The notes below the pieces were generated by a model. It saw only the letters and a list, made by a program, of their open reading frames with translations. It was not told the origin of the DNA and searched no databases. Source: Malachius bipustulatus (lineage: Eukaryota > Arthropoda > Insecta > Coleoptera > Melyridae). From it: a stretch of DNA of 64,000 bases. The stretch is taken from contig OU342632.1 of the NCBI GenBank assembly GCA_910589415.1, positions 36,407,637 through 36,471,636 on the forward strand, given 5' to 3'. Made by a program: the position numbers and the translations under genes. This document shows positions 20,000 to 32,274 of this stretch, piece by piece. How positions within the stretch are numbered: position 1 is the stretch's first letter; each line of letters starts with the position of its first letter.

Positions 20000-22900
20000 T
20001 ATCTTTTTGAACAAAAAGATGAATTGTTGGAATATACCGTGAGCTCCAGAAAAAAATAAGCAATTTCTTTGTGAACTGAATTGTATACTTGATTGTATAT
20101 TTACCTGACCACAACATTGTCTATCTAAACGGTGACATTTTCGCGGGCTTTTCCCACAATTTTTCAGGTAGCACTTTCTTTTTTGCTCTGAAAACAACAC
20201 TTAAACCTCGAATTGAGCTCAATCTGAAGATTTATTTGACAAAGAATTTTTAACAATTTCTGGAACGACTGACATTGAGTACCTACTTACCTAGGTACCT
20301 ACCATTTTTTTTAGCAAATTTTCAGTAGCGCTTTCTTTCTAGTTTGCCCTGAAAACAGTAGGTACCAAAAGCTCCTCAACAATAATTTTTTGAAACTTCA
20401 AACATTGAACAAACATTTTTAAGCAACTTTTTGATAGCGCTTTCAATAAACTTTGCTTTGAAAACAAAACTGGTATACTTAGAGCTCAATCTGAATAATT
20501 AATTAACAATTTTTGAAAAATTGAGCAATATTTTGAAACGGCTGAAATTGAGAACCATTTCTCAGCAGTTTTTCAGTATCACTTCCTTTCTATTTTACCC
20601 TGAAAACAGAACTTTTAGATACCAAAAGTTCCTCAACATTAATTTTTTGAAACATCAAACATTGAAGAACATTTTTCAGCAGATATGCGATACCCTCGGC
20701 GATAGCGCTTTCTAAAAGTTTTGCTCTGAAAATAAAACTTGTATACCTAGAGCTCAATCTGAATAAAGGTTTAACAATTCTTGAAAAATTGAGCAATATT
20801 TTGAAACGACTAACATTGAGCACCATTTCAAATCAGATTTTCAGTAGCACTTTCTTTCTATTTTGTCCTGAAAACAGGACTTTTCAATACCAAGGCGCAA
20901 CAATTTTTTGAAACGTCACATATCGAGCACCATTTTTCGACAGATTTTCGATAGCACCTTCTATAAAGTTTACTCTGGAAACAAAACTTGTAACCTACAG
21001 CTGAATCTGAGTAATTATTTAACAATTCTTGAAAAATTTTGAAAATATTTTGAAACGGCTGACATTGAACACCCTCAGTAGATTTTCAGTGTCATTTTCT
21101 ATTTTGCCCTGAAAACAGAGCTTTTACATACCTACCAAGATCTCAACAATTTTTGAAACGACTGACATTGAGCACAATTTTTCAGCAGAATTTCAATGGC
21201 GCTTTCTATGAATTTGGCTCTGAAAACAAAACTTGTATAGGTACCTAGAGCTCAATCTGAATCAATCAATCTGAATAAAGGTTTAATAATTTTTGAAAAA
21301 TTGCGCAATACTTTTTGAAACGACTGACATTGAGCACCCTGAGCAGATTTTCAGCAGCACTTTCTATTTTGTCCTGAAAACAGAACTTTTACATACCTAC
21401 CAAGAGCTCAACAATTTTTTGAAATGACTGACATTAAGCACAATTTTTCAGCAGAATTTCGATGTCACTTTCTATAAATTTCTGATCTGAGAGCTCAATC
21501 TGAATAAAGGAATAACGACTGACATTGAGCACCATTTCAAAGCATATTTTCCGAGTTATTTTCGTAGCAGTTTCTTCCTGTTTTGCCCTGAAAACATAAT
21601 TTTTATATACCAAGAGCTCAACAATTTTTTGAAACGTCACACATTGAGCACCCTTTGTCAGCAGATTTTCGATAGCGCGATAAATTTTGCTCTGAAAACA
21701 AAACTTGTAGGTATACCGTTGTAGGTATAAGCTCAATTGAAATAATGGTCATTATATACATCCGCGGTTCCTACAGTTTCACTATGACACCTATATAGGG
21801 GTGGAGATCATACTTATAGTAACACCAGGAAGGTATTCATTAGCTTTGCAAATAAAAGGGAAGGCCACAAAACGACTTTAAAAATTGATTTTGGGAGTGC
21901 AACGAAAGTACGGTCCTGACACAAGCACCGAGAAATACTACTAGTCTCGGATCTAACTACGGATGAAACCACTTATAACAATGGGAACCGCTTCCAAACG
22001 TATACAGACGCGGACTCCCAATATATCCGCTTTCTCATATCGTGACCAGAACACAGAATTTGATGTTACGATTTTTTAAATATAAATGCAAAATAAATGC
22101 AAATTTGAAAATAAAAATCGTTCTACTGTTATTCTCGAAGATTTTCCTTGCCCTGAAAGTGAAGAAAAAAATAGAAATTCCACCGTAGTGTCAAAAAGGC
22201 CTTAGTTGTGATCTTAAATATTAGTTTGCAATGGCTGTTTTTAGCGTCTTACCCACCCAGCACCCCTAATTCGCTCCTCGGTCCCGAAAAAATTGATGAA
22301 ACTTAGGAGCCGCGGATGTATACAATTAATTATTTAACATTCCCATTTTTAGTAAGAAACGAAAGTAATTGAGCAGAAGAATTGGATAGGTTCTTTGTAC
22401 CTATCAAAACATAAGATGTCCAATTGATGACCTTTTAAGCCAGATTTTCAGAAGGTTTTTCTAGTTTTTGCTCTGAAACTTTTGAGCCAAACTCAATGTA
22501 AATAATAATTATTAAACAGTAAGCCGAGTAGTAAGCCCACAAATTTTAACTTTTTATTTTTGCATCTTCGTAAATTGAGCAGAGGAAATGTTTAAAGAAC
22601 GTTGGAGGCCTAAATTATTATTTTTGAAGACATATAATGTATCAGTAGATCTTTCCGAGGATCTCTCTCGTTTGCTGTAACTTTTGGCTCAACAGCTAAA
22701 TCTGAATAATTGTTCCCCCAAAAATCCCCTCAAAAAATCCCCCCAAAAATTGAGGGATTTGGTACCAGCGATAAAAATTGAGCAAAAGAATTTGATACAG
22801 ATGAACATTGGATGTATCAATCATATTCATATAGTGTAAATGCAAGTATAAAATGGAAAATTTTAGACCAATGCGAGGACCAATTTGAAAAATTATAAAT

Positions 22901-23260
22901 ATCACTTTGAAAAATTTAGTATTTTTTGCAATTAAATAAACTGGACACAATTATTGAATAGAGAATGTTCTAGAGCACTGGATGTCTAAATTTTTGACCT
23001 TTTTGCATGAGGCCGCTCAATCTGTGGGCCAATCTTTGCTACCTTTTTTATAAACGGTAACCCATGGAAAGATGGGAAATTGGACAAGTTCCTACCAACT
23101 AAAGAAGTTGAGTGGAAGAATTGGATACAGAATATCATCGGACTTTTAAATTTTTCCAGATTTTGAGGTCCTTCCATATTAAAGTAGGCAAATTTTCAGT
23201 AGCTCTTTGTGGTTTTTTCTGTAAACAAAACCTTTGAAACCAAAGTTCTGCGTTTGGATG
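20000..23260. repeat. Degenerate dimeric tandem repeat block B, unit about 240-270 bp
   Basis: GAGCTCAATCTGAA-like anchors occur near 20213, 20482, 20750, 21000, 21248, 21492 and 21731, giving spacings of 269, 268, 250, 248, 244 and 239. Each unit holds two related half-units, one with TTTTCAGTAGCACTTTCT...CCTGAAAACAG and one with TTTTCGATAGCGCTTTCT...CTCTGAAAACAAAACTTG, each preceded by TTTGAAACG...CATTGAGCACC. Fainter units continue to about 23260 (for example 22437-22490 and 23197-23250). The array is interrupted by the element at 21759-22318. Open frames inside it are chance. Confidence 0.85.
21759..22318. mobile_element. TA-flanked inverted-repeat element inserted in repeat block B
   Basis: A 560-bp element beginning CATCCGCGGTTCCTACAGTTTCA and ending TGAAACTTAGGAGCCGCGGATG, with TA on each side (21757-21758 and 22319-22320), as for Tc1/mariner-type insertion. 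The inverted match extends through the flanks as TATACATCCGCGG/CCGCGGATGTATA. No transposase frame. It splits the satellite, so it inserted after the array formed. Confidence 0.7.
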
Positions 23261-25420
23261 AACTATACGAATACCTACCGATTTACGAAATTTTTGAAAA
23301 GCAATTAAAATGCAGGTTTTTATTACAATGAAATTTTGGAAAATATGTACTTATAATATGCTAATTATGGCAACGGCGCATTCGATAATTGGGATGAGGA
23401 TGTTCGAATTAATTATGCGGTTGAATCTTGGATCTCGGAAACAAGAAGAAATGACTGCGAAAGGGCAAGATCACAGAATAAACTACAAGATGTCGTACTC
23501 TCATTTCCTTGCATTTTGGCCCATTTACAAGTGTAAAGCTAGACAACCCAATAAACATCTGACGCGAATATTAATGTTAATATGGTAGGTACCACCAAAG
23601 AATGTCAATGAAAATAAGGACAGAAACGGAATAAATTGACAAATGAAAAATGCTCAGAAAAATGAGATGCATGATAAGTTCAATACCTAGAATTAAATAT
23701 TTAAAAAGCAGCGCTAGAAAAATGATGCACCTACACGTTATGGATTTCGTAAAGGCGATCTCAGTTACTCTGAAAAAAAAAAATAATAGGAGCGCTATCT
23801 TGTTAAAAATGCTCGAAATTCTCAAGCGAACAAGAAGAAAAGAAAACCAAGAAATCATGCTAAATAAACATTGTATTTGTTTAATTCTTTTGTCTATTTC
23901 GTAAATTTTTCGAAACTTATGAAAGAAAAACAATTTTTATTTCCTCGCCAATTTTAATTTTCCATGAGATTTGAATTGAGATTACCATTACATGGTCGGG
24001 GTTGCCGGCTTTAGGGCTTAAAGGAATTGAATATTATTACAATGATTCCACCTGTTTGTATTTTCTTGATGATCTTTCTGTTTTACTCGTTTCTAAATTG
24101 ACGCAGCCTTTTAAGAGAGCCAACCTATATGAGAGAACCTTGTCCCTTTCACCCTTTGTGATTTTATCTAAAATTCCATCGAGACAACAAACTTGAACTC
24201 CGTGACAAATTTTCTATTTACTGCCATGCAGAAAGTGACTAACGCACAAAATATGGAGCTGCTGCTCTGCTACATATAAGAAGTCCAGCAATGATGGCCA
24301 AAAGGGCTTACAATGATTGCGAATACAAGTAAACAATTCTAATTATTATAATTGAGCTTAATATGATTTTCTAATTAATTACAAGGTCCAGTCTTGAGAT
24401 TTCACTTTTAATTGTAACAAGTGAATTATTAAGCAACTGATGAGGCAAATGCGATCATGGCCGATGCTGATGCGTATTCAACTGTCCATGTTGACCACGC
24501 AACTGTTTCATAATTAATGGAATATTAGTTTAATGAAATAATTCGGTTAATTCGAACTAAAATGCCACTTCCGTTGCTGTTGACCATAATATGACAATTT
24601 TCAACTGTGACAAACTACAAATTCATGAATTATTGTCGTCTGCTTTAGACAGATACGCGAGTATGTATGAATGGAACTTCTAGGAAATTTAGAATCTAAT
24701 GTTCTAGTTTTTTTTTTATAAAACTGAATTTTTATACATATACAAAATTAATATTTTATTATGTAAACATTCTATGTGCAGATGCCTATGATTAAACTCA
24801 GATTAATAAACACATAATTAAGATTAACCCGCGTATTTATTTAAATTTCGGTTTTATAACAACTATATAAATAATTCCAGCAAAAACAGCGCTGGGTCGT
24901 CTGAAATTTTTCAAGTTAAATAAACGAAAAGTGCAATTAAACGAGTAGGTACATTAAACAATTAAAATGCCTAATTATACAGACGAGCGATATTAATTAA
25001 ATTCAATACGTTTATTTTTGTAAATATATCCAGACACAGACAGCTCTTTCATATTCATAAAGAAGAAATGTGAAAAAAAATTATACAAATGCCCTGGTTT
25101 GTAGTTATAAAATATTGTCAAAGATAAATAGAAAAAGTGCACAACATAGCTTTGCATCTCACGAGTATTGGAAAGAAACAGAATACCACATTTCACTCTT
25201 GTGCATGTAACCCACTATACTTTTCCTACGAGCATAAAAATAATTGTATAGTCAATTTAACCGAAAATTTGAATTTATTTTAAATGATAATTTATGGTGA
25301 AAAACTGACAATTATTTAAAGACTTTCCCGCGAGACAACTGGTCCCTAGTTCGAGTTCGTACCGTGACACTTGACATAAAGAAATATCATTCAAGTTTGA
25401 TAAAAATAAGAAAGAAACGT
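23261..25420. other. No gene seen
   Basis: AT-rich DNA. Overlapping open frames on both strands at 23577-23933 (118 and 84 codons) have Lys/Ile/Phe-rich, low-complexity composition without a domain, so they are not called. 24200-24640 is less repetitive and could be conserved non-coding sequence, but nothing in it is recognisable. Confidence 0.3.
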
Positions 25421-25423
25421 CCC

Positions 25424-25760
25424 AACCAAATCGAAAATATTATAGTTGGCTGAATGCACAAATGTGCGAAGGCCATTGAAAGAAAATAGAAGAAGATCGT
25501 TTAAAACTACAATTTTTACCCGCTATTTTATTTCTATACTCTCCTGGAAACACCCTCTAGTGAACGGCGGGAGTAGCTACCCCCCTGGGTTACGGGCGCC
25601 TCCCAGGAGAAATATCCTTTCGCCGGTGAATAAGGGGGAGATATTCCATTCTCATACGGGTGTGCGAATGGGGACTCGTCCAAGTATTGAAGAGCGAAAA
25701 GCAGAAGCACGGGACGTCTTTCTCTGTTTCTAGGCACTGAGAAACGGGGGGAGGGGGGTT
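25424..25760 (+). repeat. Dispersed repeat fragment sharing its start with 55652
   Basis: CCCAACCAAATCG ... GTTGGCTGAATGCACAAATGTGCGAAGG at 25420-25475 aligns with CCCAACCAAAGCG ... GCTGGCTAAATGCACAAGTGTGCGAAGG at 55652-55710. Downstream the two differ: here it runs into a GC-rich stretch (25550-25760) with GGGAGTAGCTACCCCCCTGGG hairpin-type sequence and a G-rich run. Probably a retroelement piece; class unassigned. Confidence 0.5.
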
Positions 25761-26334
25761 ACAGAAAGGGAAGTTGATGTATGTATCGATAAGAGAAAGG
25801 AGACATCAAAGAATGGAAAGAAGGGCGGGCGCTCCGTTGCATACTATGGCTTATCATCCTGGCATTTTCTCTTCGGTGAAGAAAGGCAGTAAAAGAGAGA
25901 CTGTGAAGAAAGGTAGTAAAAGAGAGATAATGGGTGTTGGTTTAATTCGAAGGTACAGCTAAAGAGGCAAATAAGTTTGTTAGAATCCGGGTGGTGGTAA
26001 CCCTACAACCGGCATCTGAGGAAGGAAGGTAATCCAGAATCGGAAAGTATGAGTTTTGCTTCTTAGCAATCAGTTTTTTTGGTACACCTAAATAAGGATC
26101 AAGTATCTCCTCTATCCCCCGAGTAGCCTCGCTATATTGCTCCTATATTCCCATGGAGATCCTTGCTTCGATACCAGATGCTCAGAGAGTCTGCTGGAGA
26201 TCTAATGGGATCTTTTTTGGAGGCGCCGTAACTCGGCAGGAAGGAGTGACTCTCTATCTTTACAAAGAAAAGGCCATTGTATTGGATAGGATGTATCTAC
26301 ACTACGACCTAGAAGATCTTTTGGGTCTCCCCTT
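25761..26334. other. No gene seen; probable retroelement remnant
   Basis: Purine-rich to about 25960, with a direct repeat of about 20 bp around GTGAAGAAAGG(C/T)AGTAAAAGAGAGA (25876 and 25903). The stretch 26153-26338 is open on the plus strand but lies just 3' of the minus-strand LINE fossil and is likely its 3' flank. Confidence 0.35.
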
Positions 26335-27180
26335 CTAGTGATTATTTGATTCTAGCACCCCATCCAGTTCCAATTCTTGGAGGAGGCTTAGGAGTTGTGA
26401 TGGTTCTAATGGTAAGCCTTTTCCCGCTGGTTGGTACAGACCTATAGAGTGGAGTCTTCTTTGTTGTACTGCATGACACTCGGCTAGGAGATATAGGTAT
26501 TGAAGTTTCGTCCATTTCCACGCAGAATCTATACAGGTTTTGTTGTTTTGTAGACTAATCTTGCTAAGGTGGGCTCTAAGTCTACAATGCCCCGTGAGTA
26601 AACCTGTTAGCATTCTCAAACCATTTCTATTCAGTTGATGCAGGCTTCAAATCTTTTTCAGTTGTATTTCCCAAGCAGTAATTTGGCCCGTTTTAATCCA
26701 GGGAGTTTTTTCCCAGAGTTTTTCTCTTTGGGTTCCTTCTTCTTCCTCTATTTTGTCTTTGAGAACATTTTCTCCTATTCCGCAATAAGGTTCTGGTCCT
26801 GTGAGCGGCGTTTTTGCTCCTCGCTTTTCTAGGTTGTCAGCTTCGTATGTCGCCTTCTACGCTTATATGTCTTGGCACCCAAAAAAGGGGGCCACCACAA
26901 ACAACTAAAGTATCTACTTGGATATCTTAACAAGTAATCGGAGACGACTGACCCTCCATGTGCCCGAAGAAAAATTCTTGGATAGGTTGAGGAGAGACAC
27001 TTCTCCATCCGCTAGAAAATTTTCGTCACTCCATGCACGTTATTTGGCTTGTAGATGCTGTAGATTTCCCAAAATGCTGCACGCCCCTGCTGAAGGCGAT
27101 TTTGAAGGGATATCCCAAAAGAAGAATGCAGAGTATGGCGTGAATGCATGGAGCATGGACATCTGGGAGATTTGTTTCTA
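26335..27180 (-). pseudogene. Fossil non-LTR retrotransposon: RNase H and C-terminal end
   Basis: Reading the minus strand from 27180 downward, disrupted frames give a WVPRHISVEGD segment (W-V-P-G-H-x-x-x-x-G-N in active RNase H), then after a frameshift EADNLEKRGAKTPLTGPEPY, the usual end of LINE RNase H domains. C-terminal sequence with LTGHCRLRAHLSKI, the TGH-x2-L-x2-HL signature preceding the terminal zinc-finger region, ends at 26335. Stops and frameshifts are present, and the zinc-finger cysteines are largely lost. It resembles RNase H-bearing LINEs of the I/Jockey/LOA type. The reverse transcriptase part is absent next to it, so this is a 3' truncated relic. Confidence 0.75.
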
Positions 27181-27715
27181 AAAACTTTCTAATACCTCTC
27201 TAAAGGAGGTGTCTCACCTATAACCAGCCCATCAGGCTGTATCCCATACCAAGGTATCCCCTAGAATATTTATTGACAAAATTTTAGCGAATAGGGGAGA
27301 AACCTGGGGCGTAGGGAAAATCTTATCACAACTACACGTCTCCCATTTTCAATTAATCATCTAGACTGATTGATGATTTTTCAGTAGCAAATATCATAAC
27401 ACCCCCCCCCCCCCCCATTCCATCAGAGGGCTAAAATCCCCATTCCCCCAGCAGTGGAAACTAATAGGTATTTTGGTTTAGTCGTCTTTTTACCAGTAAG
27501 GTTTTTTTTTCAATTCCCTGACATTTTACTGCAAAATTTTACTTTGAAATTGTAGCGCTATTAATTCTTCAGTTTTTTAATTTAATTTTTTTACTTTTTT
27601 TGTAAACTTTTTGAAGTCTGGTTGAATAGTAATGATGAAATGAAATTGCAATAGTTTTCGAATAAGCTATATAATTAATATTATTAAATTGAAACAAAAC
27701 ATCGAGTATATAATC
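27181..27715. other. No gene seen; contains poly(C) tract
   Basis: AT-rich sequence with a run of 17 C at about 27401-27417 and A/T homopolymers at 27500-27610. No coding signal. Confidence 0.4.
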
Positions 27716-27717
27716 AT

Positions 27718-27898
27718 TTCAACACCCTGTATAATAAAGAGGGCAGATGGCGAACAGTATAGAGCTAGAGCTCCATCTATGCCCTCGATAATTGGTTATC
27801 CAACGGTCTCCGAAGTCTTGCTGCACCTGTCCGTTGTCTTTCACGTTTCACGAGAAACACACATGTGGCCAGCGTTGCATAAATTCAACACCCTGTAT
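27718..27898. repeat. Direct repeats of TTCAACACCCTGTAT around a hairpin-rich segment
   Basis: The 15-mer TTCAACACCCTGTAT occurs at 27718-27732 and again at 27884-27898. Between them are GAGGGCAGATGG / CCATCTATGCCCTC arms, which pair across TATAGAGCTAGAGCT. CACCCTGTAT ends are frequent in this window, so this is probably a decayed element flanked by, or made of, such ends. Confidence 0.5.
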
Positions 27899-28880
27899 GC
27901 GTATCTACTCTTCGAAGGAGACCGCGTCCTCGGACGAGTTTTACCCGCCCCGGTGGGTCTTTGAACGGTCTAATGAGTACCTAGGTAATAGGTATACCTA
28001 GTAAGTAAGTACACATGAGTTAATGGAAGAAATTGTCTCATTCTGCATTTTTTTTCTCATTGGTATTACATGTTACATTATGTCAAACACTTTGATGGGA
28101 TTATGGATGGAAGAAGTAATACGGTAGCTGCGGTTTGTCTGCGTTACTATGAGAACGTCATTTGAGGGTACTTATACGTAGATATGTCGAGTTATTTGCA
28201 ATGCAAAATTGTCACGGCGGTCTATACGATGAAACATTTCAATGTCGTGGTTTCGAATTAACATATATCTAGATACAACAATACGAATGCTTGTATTTTT
28301 GTAGCTACAAGAGTGACAAAATAATCGTGTAGCTTAAATTTAAATATTTTGATAGCTGTTATTGTTAGAGACTAGAAAATATCCTCCAGTCATGTTAATT
28401 TATCGTAATGATTGGCTCAAAAAGTTGGATTTTTGATTATTCTGTAGATGGTCTTTTTAATGTCTCTGCTATAGTTTGGTCCGGACTTTACTCTTATTTT
28501 TTACTATTGGCGGAAGAAAAATTAAACCTATTTAGGTTGATTCGCAATAGGAGGATGAAGAATCAGGAAAATTTAGAAAAATGTAAGTTGACCAAGACTC
28601 ATGTAAATATTTTCTCTTGAAGTGCTTTCAACACGTCAATTTATCGCGCCTGTTAACAAAAACTGGTACCCTTCACCCAAAATCTTCATTTTGTTGTGTT
28701 CCGGCACTTTTGATACACATCTCCTGGATGAGTAATCAACTGACCTTATGCAGATGAGCTCCAACGAGAGCGAAGTAGCCATCCATGTCTTCAGCAGTGT
28801 TTTTCTCTGCCTTTGGCTTGGGGTCAGTATTTCTGTTATCTGAGCCTTCAACCCAATAATCTCCTTTCTTCTTTTTATTC
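27899..28880. other. No gene seen
   Basis: Includes GC-richer tail sequence to 27965 and a TACCTAGGTAATAGGTATACCTAG palindromic patch near 27977-28000. Short frames at 28408-28620 (+) and 28636-28851 (-) carry no recognisable domain. Confidence 0.3.
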
Positions 28881-28899
28881 ATAGCTATAATAGGTTCAT

Positions 28900-30560
28900 G
28901 CGAGGGTTCATGGTATAATAAAGACCAAAAAAAAATTTGAACTTGTGAAGTTTTTTCAACTTTCTGTGCAAAAAGATCAGAAACCTTTGTTAGTTGTTGT
29001 TACCGCGAAGCTTGTTATTTTTTCACGATATTTCTCGTCTTATTGAATGAAATCTACCAAGACGGTAGAGACTTCGCACTCCAGATTTCCTTTCTGTTCA
29101 TGCCTCCAAAAGTTATGTTGCTTCGGTTTTCTGTTGTAGTGTGCTCGAAAAAATTTCGCCTGCTTTTTTGCTACCAAAGCTAGTCTCGTTGCAAATTTCT
29201 GATTAAGAGCTTAGGAATTCAAATGTTTCTGTGGCATTTTTGAGTATTTGTTGGTTCCCACTTTGCTTTTCCCCTTGTAAGTGACCCAAAAATTTACCAA
29301 AAGACGTGCCCTCAGTGTCAAGTTTTGTTGTTGTAGTACGCATATTTTTTGTGTATACCTTTGTCCCGGGTCAGTTAGTGGAGAGAAATTATAAACGACT
29401 TCTGCTCTATTGAAATCAATATGGAGAAACTTGGTGTGAGGTCCAGTCTTTGGCAAAGCGCTCAGAAAGCTTTTGCAACCAAAGTCAGTCTCTTTGAAAC
29501 TTTCTGATTGAGCGCTTATTTCTGATTGAGCGTTCAATTAATCAATTTTGACAAATTGTTTGGGCACCACTTTCGCCCCTCTCCTTGTGGATGATGATCA
29601 CTTTTCCTGAAGGTTGGTCAAAAAACGAGTCAAAAAACTTGCTACTTCAATATCAAGTCTTGTTGCTTAATTTGTATTTGTATATCTTTTCTTGGGTCAG
29701 TTATGGGAAACAAAATTAGAAGGACTTCCAATCGAGTTTGTTAAAAACAAAACGAAGTTTGATGTGTGTGAGGTTCTTTAGCGAAAAAAGCTTTGCTGTC
29801 CTTTTGAAATCAAAGTCAGTCTCGTTGCAAATTTCTGACTGAGAAGTCAAATCTTGTACCTATCTGCAAAAATTTTTGGGATTTTTTTTTGGGTACTTGT
29901 TAAAAACAAGATAAAGAACTTGGTGTGATGTGCAATTTCTTTAGCAGTGCGTCCAGATGGCTTTCTGCTCTTTTTCTACCCATGCATCAAATTTCGTGGC
30001 AAAATTTCTGATTGACAGTCTAATAGCCAAATCTTGTTTCTGCAACACTTTTGTGGCGTTTTTTTTTTGTGTCATGTTGCTTTTACCCTAATTTAAATGT
30101 TGCTTAGTATGACTTTCAGTTGGGCCTGTTGAAAACACAACAGCTCTTTAGCAAAGCGTCCATAAAGTTTTTCTGTCCTTTTCCAACTCTTTGCAAATTT
30201 CTAATTTAGAGCTAAACAGTCAACTCTTGTTTTGGCAGAGATTTTTTGAGTACCACTTTGTTTTTCCTCTAGTGCGGATGAGATTTACTTTTCCTTGACT
30301 TGTGAAATATCCCCTTTCTTTTCTACTCCAGAGTTGATTTCTCTTGTTATCGTTCTTTGTCCTTTGTAATAGTCAATAAAGACTTTTAAACTCCTCCTTG
30401 TTCTTCAATGCGTCGGTGGAAGAAAACAAAGCAATCTTTCCTCGATAAAGCTCCCAGAATTTTTCGTTGTTGTTTGGCGCTCACACCTTTGAGGTAGCTT
30501 CTGCAGCATTTCTTTGATATTTATTCGGTATCACTTTGTTTTTCCTCCTATGAATGGAGG
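28900..30560. repeat. Degenerate tandem repeat block C, unit about 170-330 bp
   Basis: CCAAAG(T)CAGTCTCGTTGCAAATTTCTGA-like anchors occur at about 29175, 29483, 29812, 29985 and 30185. Accompanying phrases recur between them: TTTTCTTGGGTCAGTTA, AACTTGGTGTGA(G/T)GT, TCTTTAGC(A/G)AA, CCACTTTG(C/T)TTTTCC. Copies are strongly diverged. A 108-codon minus-strand frame at 29211-29537 lies wholly inside the repeats and is not called. Confidence 0.65.
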
Positions 30561-32274
30561 TTAGACTTCCCCAATTTATTCATATAAGTTTCCAAAAATC
30601 GCAGCTAAGGACCAAGTCCAGTGGCGCCAATCAGTCTGCCAACCAAAATATGCCTCCAATTTTTTAGCTCTGCTCAGTTTGTTTTGCTGGAAATCTGCTT
30701 CATGTCAGCATCAAGGCTGAGGAAACCTTCTGAATCAGATATCTCCAAATCTTTTGTGCACTCGTTGTAGATTTTCTCGATTTAAATTTATTTTTCTTTT
30801 GCCTCTTGACTTTTTTTTTAAGTCTCTTCTACTTACTATTGAAAAAAAAAATTTCCGCTGCTAACACTGCTATTATTATGGTAATTTACTTGGACGTATT
30901 TAGTTTTTTTTTGTTCTGAAGTTTCAACTTCACCTAGTTTCTAGTTCTATAATAATGAATGAAGTTCTGGTTCTTGTTCTACTCCCGAAGGAGATCTCCG
31001 GAACATTTCTCGTCCGAGCACCTTCTTTCGCGTTTTTTTTATGTAAATTTACAATAAAAAACAAAGATCTACTGGTATTGGTATCGATATCGCCATCAGT
31101 TTTATGTGTAACAGCTGTAGCTGATATTTATTTATATCGCTTGTCGCACGTGTATCTCAAACGACCCATAAACGGCGTTTAGTTTTTTGATAATTGTCCA
31201 TTATGAGGGTATTAATTTGAATATGTAGTTTGAACGTGGTCGTGAAAAATCAAGATCGTCAGTGTTGTTGAAAGAAGGAATTTTCACTTTGGCGAGTGGG
31301 ACGTAACAAGAATAAAGCTTCAGCACCTGCCCGACATCTGCCATATACAGTATACAGGGCGACACCTGAACGCCGTGTCATAAAAGACCAGCTTAATTGC
31401 CAATTGTTCACGGCAACGTCAATTAAAACACGCAAGGGGAGTGAAAGGGTTGAAATATATTGCGGGTTTTTATATTATTTTAATGCGGTCGTTGATATTA
31501 TTCAGATGTTTATTTATGTTTCTGCAATTCTTTTAATCTTCTTTTAAGTCGTTTGGTTTGTTTTTTTTTTTGCGCGTGTTACTTTGTATATAAAGCTTGA
31601 CTGGTCTGCATTATCTTTTTTTTTTCTCCAGTGGTCGTCTTTTTTTATATTATTAATTAATGATAATAAATGTATCATCCTGTAGATACGACTGCATAAT
31701 CGGCTATGATGGAATTAGTAAATATTTTCATTACCAAAATTTCGTGGTGACAAGAAACTGAGATCGTAACAACCGAGATCGTACCTTTGATCATTCGGTT
31801 GTGATTTTGAGGACGCTTTTAGATATTACATTAACTGCCAGCGAAATTACTTAAGTAGTTAATTAATAAATCACAAAATCTAATTTTATCTTTCCTTATG
31901 CAACACCTGGTTTTGCTTTGATGCTTGTTTGCTCAAATCGATTATTTCGACAAGTCTCTTGTTGCACTTTCAAAGAGCTTTTTGATGGAAAAACAGGAAA
32001 AAACTTTTAACTCGTGACTTCTAACACCATCTTCAGAGCAAGTAAAATTACTAAATGCCGCACAATCAAGTCGTCTGTTACAAGATTTTGTTGTTTTTAG
32101 TTTTGATGTTGTTTCGGTTTTATTTTTAGTTGACGTATTATGTTACTCTGTATCTTTCGGCGAGCTGTTACTCTGTTAATTTAGCATTTCTCAGAAACTT
32201 GGTAAAATTTCGATTTTTTGAAAACATCTCCGTTGTTGGCTAAATCTACGCATTTTGAACAAATGTGAGAAGAA
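30561..32274. other. No gene seen; one less repetitive patch
   Basis: 30955-31440 is comparatively balanced and non-repetitive, with short open frames (75-83 codons) that lack domains and good splice context; it may be regulatory. The rest is AT-rich with T-runs (31560-31640). Confidence 0.3.

Noticed and set aside
23577..23933. Overlapping open frames on both strands (118 and 84 codons)
   Set aside because: Low-complexity Lys/Ile/Phe-rich translations; no motif and no codon-use signal.
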